This document shows, in pieces, positions 1-7,908 of a stretch of 64,000 nt of DNA. How positions within the stretch are numbered: the stretch's first letter is position 1; each line of letters begins with the position of its first letter. A program made the translations under genes and the position numbers. Location of the stretch: NCBI GenBank assembly GCA_021813365.1, contig JAKALB010000002.1, forward strand, positions 1 to 64,000, in the 5' to 3' direction. The notes under the pieces were generated by a model that saw only the letters and a program-made list of their open reading frames with translations, was not told the origin of the DNA and searched no databases. This stretch comes from Pseudomonadota bacterium (GTDB taxonomy: Bacteria > Pseudomonadota > Alphaproteobacteria > Rhodobacterales > Rhodobacteraceae).

Positions 1-13
1 GCGGGCGGGCTGC

Positions 14-68
14 GGGAGGGCTGTCTGCCCTCCCGGACCCTCCCGAGGATATTTGGGGCAAGATGAAG
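14..68 (-). repeat. Dispersed hairpin-plus-tail element, copy A
   Basis: A GC hairpin (GGGAGGGC, 5-nt loop, GCCCTCCC) is followed by GGACCCTCCCGAGGATATTT and a GGCAAGATGAA tail. The same pattern recurs at five other places in the window; the strand given is the one on which the element reads TTTCATCTTG first. Unlike four of the other copies it does not follow a gene that is read in its own direction. It sits 9 bp before the start of the hydrolase gene on the plus strand. Confidence 0.75.
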
Positions 69-76
69 GCAGCGGG

Positions 77-823
77 ATGGAGTTTCTGACAACGGCCTCC
101 GGGCGGCGGCTGGCTTATGATCGGGTGGCGGGGCAGGGGCCCGGCGTGGTGTTTCTGGGCGGCTTCCGTTCGGACATGACCGGGACCAAGGCGGTCTGGT
201 TGCAGGAATGGGCGCAGGCGCAGGGGCGGGCCTTCCTGCGGTTCGACTATTCCGGCCATGGCGCGTCGGAGGGGGATTTTCTGCAACTCGGCATCGGCGA
301 CTGGCTGGCCGATGCGCTGGAGATGGTGGACCGGCTGACCCGGGGGCGCCAGGTGCTGGTGGGCTCGTCCATGGGCGGCTGGCTGGCGCTGCCGGTGGCG
401 CAGGCGCGGCCCGAGCGGGTGCAGGGTCTGGTGGGGATCGCCGCGGCGCCGGATTTCACCATGGATGCGATGGAGCCGGGTCTGACGCCGGCCCGGCGTG
501 CCGAACTGGCAGCGCGGGGGTTCTACATCGAACCGTCCCCTTACGACCCGGCCGGCTATCCGATCACCCGCGCGCTTCTGGAGCAGGGAGCGCGCCATCT
601 GGTGCTGCGCAGCCCGCTGCACCTGCCCTTTCCGGTGCGGCTGCTGCATGGCACGGCCGACCGCGACGTGGATGTCTCCGTCGCCCTGCGCCTCTTGTCG
701 CACATGACCTGTCCCGACGCCCGCCTGATCCTGGTCAAGGACGCAGACCACCGCTTTTCGGCCGTGCCGAACCTGGAATTGACCGCATCGGTGATTGCCG
801 AACTGCTGGCCTGCGGTTCGTGA
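77..823 (+). CDS. Alpha/beta hydrolase
   Basis: A 248-residue soluble alpha/beta-hydrolase-fold protein, probably an esterase or thioesterase. The nucleophile elbow G-S-S-M-G puts Ser98 as nucleophile; an Asp in the HGTADRDVD stretch and the His of DADHRFS near the C terminus complete the usual triad. The oxyanion region GGFRSDMTG and the SGHGASEG stretch resemble small ABHD10-type hydrolases, so thioester cleavage is possible, but the substrate cannot be read from sequence. I chose the ATG at 77, with GAAGGCAG about 5 bp upstream, over an in-frame upstream ATG at 53 that lies inside the dispersed element. It is a single gene, convergent with phaZ. No signal peptide. Confidence 0.85.
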   Translation: MEFLTTASGRRLAYDRVAGQGPGVVFLGGFRSDMTGTKAVWLQEWAQAQGRAFLRFDYSGHGASEGDFLQLGIGDWLADALEMVDRLTRGRQVLVGSSMGGWLALPVAQARPERVQGLVGIAAAPDFTMDAMEPGLTPARRAELAARGFYIEPSPYDPAGYPITRALLEQGARHLVLRSPLHLPFPVRLLHGTADRDVDVSVALRLLSHMTCPDARLILVKDADHRFSAVPNLELTASVIAELLACGS

Positions 824-897
824 GGCCGGCCCGCGCCCGGCGGGGCAAGGCTGCCGGGCCGGATGCGTATCGCCGGGGCCGGCGGGGGGAGGACGGC

Positions 898-2178
898 TCA
901 GGTGGTTGCCGCCAGCCGCACGCCGGGCCTCGCCTGCCGGCCGGGCTGGCCGGAATGCGCGTCGATGAAGCCCAGAACCAGCGGGCGGATGTTCAGCCGC
1001 CAGCTCTTTCCGGCAAAGATGCCGTAATGTCCGGCGTCCGGCTCCAGATGGTGCGCCTTCCTGGAGGCATCGAGCCCGGTCAGCAGGCTCAGCGCCGCCA
1101 CGCATTGTCCGGGGGCCGAGATGTCGTCCTTCTCGCCCTCGACCGTCATCACCGCGACACGGCTGATCGCGCCGATATCGACCCGCTTGCCCGCCACGAC
1201 GAAGGCATTCTTCGCAATCTCGCGGTTCTTGAAGATCCGCTCGACCGTCGACAGGTAGAATTCCGCCGTCATGTCCATCACGGCCAGATATTCGTCATAG
1301 AACCGGTTGTGCGCGTCATGATCGGCGGCCTCGCCCCGGGCCACGCGCATCACCTGTTCGGCAAAGGCGCGGGCATGGCGCTCGGCGTTCATCGACATGA
1401 AGCCCTGCAGTTGCAGCAGCCCCGGATAGACCAGCCGCCCCACGCCCTTGTAGGTGAAGCCGACGCGCTGGATCGCCAGGTTCTCCAGCTGGCCCATCGT
1501 TACCCGCCGGCCAAAGTCGGTCACATCGGTCGCCGCGGCGTCAGGGTCCACCGGCCCGCCGATCAGCGTCAGGCTGCGCGGCTGTTCCTCGGGGTGTTCG
1601 CCCGCCAGATAGGCCGTGGCGGCCAGGGTCAGCGGCGCGGGCTGGCAGATGGCGATCACATGGGTGTCCGGCCCCAGGTGGCGCATGAACTCCACCAGAT
1701 AGAGCGTGTAATCCTCGATATCGAACTTGCCGACACTGACCGGGATGTCGCGCGCATTGTGCCAGTCCGTCACATAGACGTCGCAATCCGGCAGCAGGCT
1801 CTGCACCGTCGAGCGCAGCAGGGTGGCGTAATGTCCCGACATCGGCGCCACCAGCATCACCTTGCGCGCCATGGGCGGGCGCCGGCGCACCAAAAACCGG
1901 ATCAGGTTGCCAAAGGGCTTTTCGACCGCCGTGACCACATCGACCAGGTGATCCTGCCCCTGTGGCCCCACGATCGACCGGATGCCCCAGTCCGGCTTGG
2001 CGGTCATCCGGGCAAAGCTGCGTTCGGTCACTTCGCCCCAGGCGGCGATCAAGGGGATCGCCGGGTTCATCGACAGGGCGAAGGCCGGATAAGAGGCCAT
2101 GGCCCGAGCGGTGGCGCCCACCCACTCGGCCGTGTTGCGGGCGCTTTCCATCCAGTCGTAGGTGGCCATATACTTCAT
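898..2178 (-). CDS. phaZ: Intracellular poly(3-hydroxybutyrate) depolymerase
   Basis: Cytoplasmic granule-bound depolymerase of 426 residues that breaks down stored PHB to 3-hydroxybutyrate oligomers. The N terminus (YDWMESARN) and the block VTDWHNARDIP fit the intracellular PhaZ family. The nucleophile region reads AICQPAP, so a cysteine (Cys178) replaces the serine of normal lipase boxes, as known for PhaZ1-type enzymes. An Asp in the VEGEKDDI segment and the His in DAGHYGIF fit the rest of the triad. The start at 2178 (MKYMATYDW) is preferred because residues upstream of it are not family-like. It is divergent from phaC over a 98-bp gap with TGC-rich sites, so PhaR probably controls both genes. 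Confidence 0.93.
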   Translation of the reverse strand: MKYMATYDWMESARNTAEWVGATARAMASYPAFALSMNPAIPLIAAWGEVTERSFARMTAKPDWGIRSIVGPQGQDHLVDVVTAVEKPFGNLIRFLVRRRPPMARKVMLVAPMSGHYATLLRSTVQSLLPDCDVYVTDWHNARDIPVSVGKFDIEDYTLYLVEFMRHLGPDTHVIAICQPAPLTLAATAYLAGEHPEEQPRSLTLIGGPVDPDAAATDVTDFGRRVTMGQLENLAIQRVGFTYKGVGRLVYPGLLQLQGFMSMNAERHARAFAEQVMRVARGEAADHDAHNRFYDEYLAVMDMTAEFYLSTVERIFKNREIAKNAFVVAGKRVDIGAISRVAVMTVEGEKDDISAPGQCVAALSLLTGLDASRKAHHLEPDAGHYGIFAGKSWRLNIRPLVLGFIDAHSGQPGRQARPGVRLAATT

Positions 2179-2276
2179 GTCGGGTCCTTGCCTTGAGCCG
2201 GCCGTTTCGTCGCATCGCAGCGACGTCGACGCAACTTTATGCTGCATAGCGGCAAGATTAGGGAAGAAAGTTTAAC
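2179..2276. promoter_or_regulatory. phaZ-phaC divergent control region with TGC-rich sites
   Basis: This is the 98-bp gap between two divergent PHB genes. It contains TATGC-T-GCATA at 2238-2248 and a TCGCATCGCAGCGA stretch near 2213-2226. Both share the GC-TGC/GCATCGCAGC words found in the phaP operator. AGGGAAG about 10 bp before the phaC ATG is the likely ribosome binding site. PhaR binding here is inferred from the word match. Confidence 0.6.
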
Positions 2277-4070
2277 ATGGCAACCGAAGACGGCGATGAC
2301 GCAGCGGCCCGGCTGGAAAAACTGCAGGCCAATCTGGCTCGCCTCGAGGTGCTGAACGCACGGCTTGTCGCCGCCCTCTCCCGCCGCAAGCCGCATGACC
2401 CGGCGCTGGATGGCCCCAGCCAGGAGGTCTATCTGAAGGCCGCCCAGGCCTGGCTGGCCGGCATGATGCAGAATCCGGCGCGCGTGATCGAACATCAGGT
2501 GAACTACTGGGGCAAGACGCTGCAGAACTATGTCGCGACCCAGCAGGCCCTGCTGAAGGGCGAAAAGGTCGAGCCCGTGGTCGAGGCGAAGGACAAGCGG
2601 TTCGCCAATCCGATCTGGGATGAAAACCCCGCCTTCGCCTATCTGAAGCAGCAGTATCTGCTGAATGCCAGGGCCGCGCAGGATGCCGTGGCCGACATGA
2701 CCGACATCGATCCGAACGATCGCAAGCGGGTGGAATATTTCACCAGGGTGATCGTCGACATGTTGGCGCCGACGAACTTCCTGGGCACCAACCCCGATGC
2801 GCTCGAGAAGGCCATCGCCACCGATGGCGAAAGTCTGGTGCAGGGCCTGGAAAACCTGGTGGCCGATATCGAGGCCGCCAATGGCGAGTTGCAGGTGAGC
2901 CTGGCCGATCGCAACGCCTTTACCCTGGGCGAGAACATCGCCGCCACCCCCGGCGGCGTGGTGTTCCGCAACCGCCTGTTCGAGCTGTTGCAGTACACGC
3001 CCGGCACCGCGACCGTGCACAAGATACCCCTGCTGATCTTTCCGCCCTGGATCAACAAGTTCTATGTCCTGGACATGAAGCCTGCGAATTCGCTGATCAA
3101 ATGGATCGTGGACCAGGGCTTCACCGTATTCGTGGTGTCCTGGGTCAACCCCGACCCGTCCTATGCCGAAACCTCGATGGACGACTACATCCGCGAAGGT
3201 TTTCTCACCGCCATGGCCGAGGTGCGGCGGATCACGGGCGAGCCGCAGATCAACACGGTGGGCTACTGCATCGCCGGTACGACGCTGGCGCTGACCCTGG
3301 CGCATCTGCACCGCGCCCGGGACCGTTCGGTGAATGCCGCCACCTTCTTCACCACGCTGACCGACTTTTCCGATCCGGGCGAGGTGGGCGTGTTCCTGGC
3401 CGACGATTTCGTCGACGGGATCGAGCGTCAGAGCCAGATCGACGGGATCCTGTCAAAGACCTTCATGGCGCGGACGTTTTCCTTCCTGCGTCCGAACGAG
3501 CTGATCTATCAGCCGGCGATCAAGAGCTACATGCTGGGCGAGGCGCCCCCGGCCTTCGACCTGCTGTTCTGGAACGGCGACGGCACGAACCTGCCCTGCC
3601 GGATGGCGCTGGAATACCTGCGCGGCCTGTGCCAGGACAACGGGCTGGCCAGGGGCACCTACAAGGTGTTCGGCAAGGCGGTGCACCTGTCCGATGTGCA
3701 GGTGCCACTCTGCGCCATCGCCTGCGAGACCGACCACATCGCCGCCTGGCGGGCCAGCTTCAACGGCGTGGCGCAGATGGGCTCGCCCGACAAGACCTTC
3801 ATCCTGTCGCAGTCAGGCCATATCGCCGGGATCATCAATCCGCCCTCCAAGGGCAAATATGGCCATTACGCCGGCCCCGCGCCGGAAGGATCGCCCGACG
3901 ACTGGCTGAAGGCCGCGCATTTCCACCCGGGCAGCTGGTGGCCGCGCTGGGGCGCCTGGCTGGCCGAACGCTCGGGGCCGCTGATCCCCGCCCGGCCGCT
4001 GGGCGATTCGGCGCATCCGGTGCTGGCCCCGGCCCCCGGCACCTATGTGGCCGCCGTCCCCGCGGCCTGA
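2277..4070 (+). CDS. phaC: Class I poly(3-hydroxyalkanoate) synthase
   Basis: A 597-residue polymerase joining 3-hydroxyacyl-CoA units into PHA at the granule surface. The lipase-like box is GYCIAG with catalytic Cys331; Asp486 in CETDHIAAW and His515 in SQSGHIAG complete the triad. Length and the N-terminal helical domain (residues about 60-230) match class I enzymes that use short-chain substrates and need no PhaE or PhaR(Bacillus) partner. phaP and phaR follow on the same strand and phaZ lies divergent. No phaA or phaB is present in the window, so precursor supply must be encoded elsewhere. Confidence 0.97.
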   Translation: MATEDGDDAAARLEKLQANLARLEVLNARLVAALSRRKPHDPALDGPSQEVYLKAAQAWLAGMMQNPARVIEHQVNYWGKTLQNYVATQQALLKGEKVEPVVEAKDKRFANPIWDENPAFAYLKQQYLLNARAAQDAVADMTDIDPNDRKRVEYFTRVIVDMLAPTNFLGTNPDALEKAIATDGESLVQGLENLVADIEAANGELQVSLADRNAFTLGENIAATPGGVVFRNRLFELLQYTPGTATVHKIPLLIFPPWINKFYVLDMKPANSLIKWIVDQGFTVFVVSWVNPDPSYAETSMDDYIREGFLTAMAEVRRITGEPQINTVGYCIAGTTLALTLAHLHRARDRSVNAATFFTTLTDFSDPGEVGVFLADDFVDGIERQSQIDGILSKTFMARTFSFLRPNELIYQPAIKSYMLGEAPPAFDLLFWNGDGTNLPCRMALEYLRGLCQDNGLARGTYKVFGKAVHLSDVQVPLCAIACETDHIAAWRASFNGVAQMGSPDKTFILSQSGHIAGIINPPSKGKYGHYAGPAPEGSPDDWLKAAHFHPGSWWPRWGAWLAERSGPLIPARPLGDSAHPVLAPAPGTYVAAVPAA

Positions 4071-4133
4071 GGCCGGGCTGAATCCCAGTCCGCTCAACCG
4101 CTTGCGTCCTGCGCCGCCCATGCCGCCACGGCA

Positions 4134-4197
4134 ATGCTGCGATGCAGAAAAACCCTTGAATTTCTGCATCGCAGCATGTATATCTGTTGCATCGCAA
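4134..4197 (+). promoter_or_regulatory. PhaR-type operator over the phaP promoter
   Basis: A perfect inverted repeat has 17-bp arms, ATGCTGCGATGCAGAAA at 4134-4150 and its exact complement at 4161-4177, around a 10-bp spacer. It is followed by a smaller TTGC-ATC-GCAA half pair at 4187-4197. A sigma-70-like promoter fits inside: TTGAAT at 4156-4161, 17 bp, then TATATC at 4179-4184. PhaR is known to bind TGC-rich repeats upstream of phaP in Paracoccus and Rhodobacter, and would block this promoter. Assignment to PhaR is inference from context; the palindrome and spacing are seen directly. Confidence 0.85.
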
Positions 4198-4241
4198 ACG
4201 GGCCGACCGTCAAACCCGCCGACCCCACAGGAGCACATGAA

Positions 4242-4691
4242 ATGACCAAGACCCCGGATTACACCAAGGTGATGCAGGACATGATGGCCTCTTTCCCGGT
4301 GGACATGTCGGCCTTCCAGAACGCCTTCAAGAGCCAGGCCGCCTTTGGCGAGAAGCTGTCGAAAGTGGCGCTGGAAGCCGCTGAAAAGTCGACCGAAATC
4401 TCGTCCAAATGGGCCAGGGAAACCATCGCCCGGCTGGGCGTGGCCGCGAAGGCCAAGGTCGAGGTGGCCGATTACGCCAGGTCCGCGACCGATTTCGCGA
4501 CCCAGCTGGCCGAACTGGCCGCCGAGAATCTGGCCGCCTACGCCGAAGTGGCGAAGAAGGTCCAGATGGACACCGTCGAACTGATGCTGGCCGCCGGCAA
4601 GGATGCCTCCGAAGAGGCCACCGCCGCCGTGAAGAAGGCCACCGCCGACGTGACGAACGTGGCCAAGAAGGCCGCCGCCGCCGCCAGGTAA
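4242..4691 (+). CDS. phaP: Phasin (PHA granule coat protein)
   Basis: A 149-residue amphipathic, Ala/Lys/Glu-rich helical protein of the phasin family, which coats PHB granules and keeps them small. Near its start come MQDMMASFPVDMSAFQNAFKS, then long heptad-like helices, and an Ala/Lys-rich tail (AAVKKATADV, then KKAAAAAR). The ATG at 4242 has AGGAG 8 bp upstream; an overlapping ATG at 4237 gives only two codons before a stop. It is transcribed from the operator-promoter at 4134-4197 and ended by the terminator at 4749, so it forms a single-gene unit between phaC and phaR. Confidence 0.93.
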   Translation: MTKTPDYTKVMQDMMASFPVDMSAFQNAFKSQAAFGEKLSKVALEAAEKSTEISSKWARETIARLGVAAKAKVEVADYARSATDFATQLAELAAENLAAYAEVAKKVQMDTVELMLAAGKDASEEATAAVKKATADVTNVAKKAAAAAR

Positions 4692-4748
4692 GGCGCACCG
4701 GAGCGCAAGCGACGTCTCCTCCCTTCCTCCTCCCCGGGAGTCGAGACG

Positions 4749-4782
4749 AAGGGCGGGCGAAAGCCCGCCCTTTCCTTTTTTC
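4749..4782 (+). terminator. Rho-independent terminator of phaP
   Basis: A perfect 10-bp stem, AAGGGCGGGC with GCCCGCCCTT, closed by a GAAA tetraloop (4759-4762), is followed by a T-rich tract (TTTCCTTTTTT). It is the clearest intrinsic terminator in the window and separates abundant phaP mRNA from phaR. Confidence 0.92.
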
Positions 4783-4844
4783 TGCACCCGCCCTAAGCTT
4801 CTCTGCGGTTGCACATCGCCCGTGCAGGCTGGGAGGGTCGAAGA

Positions 4845-5414
4845 ATGGCTGAAGCCACCAAACCGCTGCTGATCAAGCGCTATGCCAGCCGGCGTCTCTA
4901 CAATACCGAAACCTCGGATTACGTGACGCTGGAAGACATCTCGGGTTTCATCCGCGCCGGCCGCGAAGTGCAGATCGTCGATCTGAAGACCGGTGACGAC
5001 CTGACCCGGCAATACCTGTTGCAGATCGTGGCCGAACACGAATCCAAGGGCGACACGGTGCTGCCGACCAATGTGCTGACCGATCTGGTGCGCAGCTATA
5101 CCACCGGCATGCAGGCCGTGCTGCCGCAATTCCTGTCGGCCAGTTTCGACATGCTGCGCGAAGGCCAGTCCAAGCTGCTGGAAAACCTCAACGCCATGCC
5201 GAACCCGCTGGTCGGCCTGCCCGCCTTTGATGCGCTGCGCAAGCAGCAGGAAGCCTTCCTGAAAACCATGATGGGCGGTTGGGGCGCCGCCGGTGGCACC
5301 ACCGGCCCGGCCAAGGAAGACGCAGCCGCGGGAGATGCCCCGGCCGGCGCCGATGAGCTGGCCGAGATCAAGCGCCAGTTCGCCGAGTTGCAGAAGAAAC
5401 TGTCCAAGCTCTGA
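4845..5414 (+). CDS. phaR: PHB synthesis repressor PhaR
   Basis: A 189-residue DNA- and PHB-binding repressor. The N-terminal PHB accumulation regulator domain (residues about 8-70) has the family signature LIKRYASRRLYNTETSDYVT and EDISGFIRAGREVQIVDLKTG; the second domain (about 70-120) carries TRQYLLQIVAEHES. The C terminus is Ala/Gly-rich and ends in a short coiled coil (ELAEIKRQFAELQKKL). PhaR is known to leave its operators when it binds nascent PHB, releasing phaP. The ATG at 4845 has GGGAGGG 7 bp upstream. Confidence 0.95.
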   Translation: MAEATKPLLIKRYASRRLYNTETSDYVTLEDISGFIRAGREVQIVDLKTGDDLTRQYLLQIVAEHESKGDTVLPTNVLTDLVRSYTTGMQAVLPQFLSASFDMLREGQSKLLENLNAMPNPLVGLPAFDALRKQQEAFLKTMMGGWGAAGGTTGPAKEDAAAGDAPAGADELAEIKRQFAELQKKLSKL

Positions 5415-5431
5415 CCAAAGGCGCGCCCCGG

Positions 5432-6379
5432 ATGCCAGACACCTCGGGAAGGGTCACGCTCTGGGGCATCGAGGTGTTCCTGGCCGTGGCAGAAGAAGGC
5501 GCCATTTCGCTGGCCGCCCGGCGGCTGGGCGTTTCACCCTCGGCCGTCAGCCAGCAACTGACCGGAATCGAATCCGCGCTGGGCGCCGTCCTGCTGGATC
5601 GCTCGGCCCGGCCGATGCGCCTGACGCCGGCCGGCGCCATGTTCCGCCGCCACGCCCAGACCATCCTGAATGAAGAGGCCGCCGCCCGGGCCGAACTGGC
5701 GGTCTCGGACCTGACCGGCCTGACCACGTTGCGCCTGGGCATGATCGAGGATTTCGATGCCGAGGTGACGCCTGCGCTCCTGACCGCGCTCAGCCTGGAT
5801 CTGAAGGGCTGCCGGTTCCTGCTGGAAACCGGGGCCAGTCACCGCCTGCTGGATGCGCTGGAATCGCGCGCGCTGGATGTGATCGTGGCGGCCGAGGCCG
5901 GGGCAGACGCCAGCGACGATGGCTGGCGCGAGGTGCATGCGATCCTGGTGGAACCCTTTGTCGCGGTGACGCCCAGGGGCCGGGGCACCGATGGTCTGCC
6001 CCTGATCCAGTATACCGCCCGGCATCTGATGGGGCGCCAGATCGCCGGCCACCTGGCCCGGCAGAACCTGCACCTGTCACACCGTTTCGAACTCGACAGT
6101 TACCACGCCATCCTGGCCATGGTCGCCGCGGGCGAAGGCTGGACGATCCTGACCCCGCTGGCCCTGCACCACGCGGCCAGGTTCCGTGCCGGGGTGGATG
6201 TGGCGCCATTGCCCTTCGCCGCGCTGGACCGCAGCCTGTCGCTCTCGGCGCGGGGCGGGGTTCTACAGGACATCCCGGGTCAGGTGGCGGGCCGGCTGCG
6301 CAGCCTGGTGCAGTCCCGCGTCATTGCCCCGGCACTGGCCGACTGGCCCTGGATGACAGACGCGCTCCGCCTGCTGTGA
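5432..6379 (+). CDS. LysR-family transcriptional regulator
   Basis: A 315-residue LysR-type regulator. The winged helix-turn-helix is at residues about 10-65 (FLAVAEEGAISLAARRLGVS, then SAVSQQLTGIESALG). A periplasmic-binding-like effector domain follows from about residue 95. It starts 17 bp after phaR and is probably cotranscribed with it. LysR regulators usually control a divergent neighbour, but there is none here, so its target is unknown. A link to PHB metabolism is suggested only by position. Confidence 0.88.
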   Translation: MPDTSGRVTLWGIEVFLAVAEEGAISLAARRLGVSPSAVSQQLTGIESALGAVLLDRSARPMRLTPAGAMFRRHAQTILNEEAAARAELAVSDLTGLTTLRLGMIEDFDAEVTPALLTALSLDLKGCRFLLETGASHRLLDALESRALDVIVAAEAGADASDDGWREVHAILVEPFVAVTPRGRGTDGLPLIQYTARHLMGRQIAGHLARQNLHLSHRFELDSYHAILAMVAAGEGWTILTPLALHHAARFRAGVDVAPLPFAALDRSLSLSARGGVLQDIPGQVAGRLRSLVQSRVIAPALADWPWMTDALRLL

Positions 6380-6545
6380 CCCCACCGCATCTTTCGGCCG
6401 GATTTCCCTGATGGCCTCGTCGCGGGGCTCGAAACCCTGACCCTGCGGCCCGGCCCGACCGGGCCGGCGCGACGGCAGAGCCGGCACGAACGCCGCACCG
6501 CAATCACGCCGGATTCGCCCCGGTTTCCTCGGCAATATCGGCGGT

Positions 6546-7733
6546 TCAGCCCTTCACATCCTCGGCCGCGCCCACCAGCGCCGCCGCGATGAAATCCAGC
6601 TCCGCCTCGGAAAGACGGGTCGGCAGGCGCACATCGCAGGCCCGCATCAGCATGGCGCGGGTCTGCGGCAGGTCGGGCATCTCACCCAGGAACTGCCAGT
6701 TCCAGAACGCGCGGGCATTGTCCTGCGACAGGCCGAACACCTGCACGGAAACACCACGCCGCTTGGCCGCCGCCTGAAAGGCCCGCGCCTCGGCATCCGA
6801 CCAGTCACCGGCCAGGTTGAACTGGATGGAATCCGGCGCCCGTTCCTCTGGCGGCAGGGCCGGCGGCACGCTCAGCCAGGCGCTGTCATTCAACCGGGCG
6901 GCCACCCGGTCATGCCCGGCCCGGCCCTTGGCCACCCGGGCGTCAACCTCGGGCAACTGCGGGCGGATCACCGCCGCCGACAGGTTCTGCATGCGCATGT
7001 TGTAAAGCGGCAGCTTGTTCTGCCACAGCATGTAGCTGTTCTGCAGCCCAGGATGCTTCTTCCAGTTCTGCTCATAGGCGCCCGACATGATGACGGCCCG
7101 CGCCGCCAGTTCGGGATCGTCGGTGATCAGGATGCCACCTTCGCCGGCATTGACCAGCTTGTAGGACTGAAAGCTGAAACAGCCAAGCTTGCCGATCGTG
7201 CCGATCTTCCTGCCCGCCCATTGCGTGCCCAGCGAATGCGCTGCATCCTCGATCACCGGGATCCGGGCGGCATCGCACAGGGCCATGATCGCATCCATGT
7301 CCGAAGTATGCCCGCGCATATGGCTGATCAGCACGGCCCCCGCGCCTGGCAGCTTGGCGGCGAAATCGTCCATGTCGACGCGATAGTTGCTGCCCACCTC
7401 CACCAGCACCGGCACGCAATCGGCATGCACCACGGCCGACGGAACGGCGGCAAAGGTAAAGGCCGGGATCAGCACCCTGGCTCCGCGCGGCAGGTCCAGC
7501 GCCTTCAGGGACAGGAACAGCGCCGCCGAGCAGGACGAAACCGCCAGCGCATAGCGGCTGCCCATCATCTCGGCAAACTCCTGCTCCAGCAGCGCCACCG
7601 GCGCGCCCTCGGCGGCGGTATAGCGGAACAGATCGCCCGAGATCAGCAGGCGCTCGATTTCCAGCCGCGCCGCGTCCGGGATCGGCTCGGCGTCATAGAC
7701 ATTGGGGGCGAGGATCTGTCCGTCTGGCGCCAT
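6546..7733 (-). CDS. DegT/DnrJ/EryC1/StrS-family PLP aminotransferase
   Basis: A 395-residue PLP-dependent fold type I aminotransferase. The PLP lysine is Lys192 in SYKLVNAGEGG, the family's hallmark; IEDAAHSLG (residues 161-169) holds the cofactor-binding Asp and partner residues. Family members aminate keto-sugars for surface polysaccharides, but no nucleotide-sugar genes are nearby. It instead stands 175 bp downstream of the gamma-glutamyl-amine cluster on the same strand, so its substrate is open. The ATG at 7733 is chosen because upstream in-frame residues are not family-like. Confidence 0.85.
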   Translation of the reverse strand: MAPDGQILAPNVYDAEPIPDAARLEIERLLISGDLFRYTAAEGAPVALLEQEFAEMMGSRYALAVSSCSAALFLSLKALDLPRGARVLIPAFTFAAVPSAVVHADCVPVLVEVGSNYRVDMDDFAAKLPGAGAVLISHMRGHTSDMDAIMALCDAARIPVIEDAAHSLGTQWAGRKIGTIGKLGCFSFQSYKLVNAGEGGILITDDPELAARAVIMSGAYEQNWKKHPGLQNSYMLWQNKLPLYNMRMQNLSAAVIRPQLPEVDARVAKGRAGHDRVAARLNDSAWLSVPPALPPEERAPDSIQFNLAGDWSDAEARAFQAAAKRRGVSVQVFGLSQDNARAFWNWQFLGEMPDLPQTRAMLMRACDVRLPTRLSEAELDFIAAALVGAAEDVKG

Positions 7734-7908
7734 GGCGATTCTCTGCGGCTTTCCTGAAACTCTTGTTGAGGAAATCTTAAACAGACTGGACGTGACACGC
7801 CAGTGACAAAGGCGACCGATCGGGGAAATGCGCCGACCCGGGGCGGCGTGCCGGTGCCATGCACCGCCCGCGCGATGATCGGCCCGGGCTGTCGGCTGGG
7901 CTGGTCGG

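Noticed and set aside
6380-6545. tRNA-like GGCTCGAAACCC stretch near 6427
   Set aside because: No matching acceptor stem, anticodon arm or CCA-proximal structure could be built around it.
6546-7733. Start of a polysaccharide cluster based on the DegT aminotransferase
   Set aside because: No glycosyltransferase, nucleotide-sugar dehydratase or export gene lies nearby.
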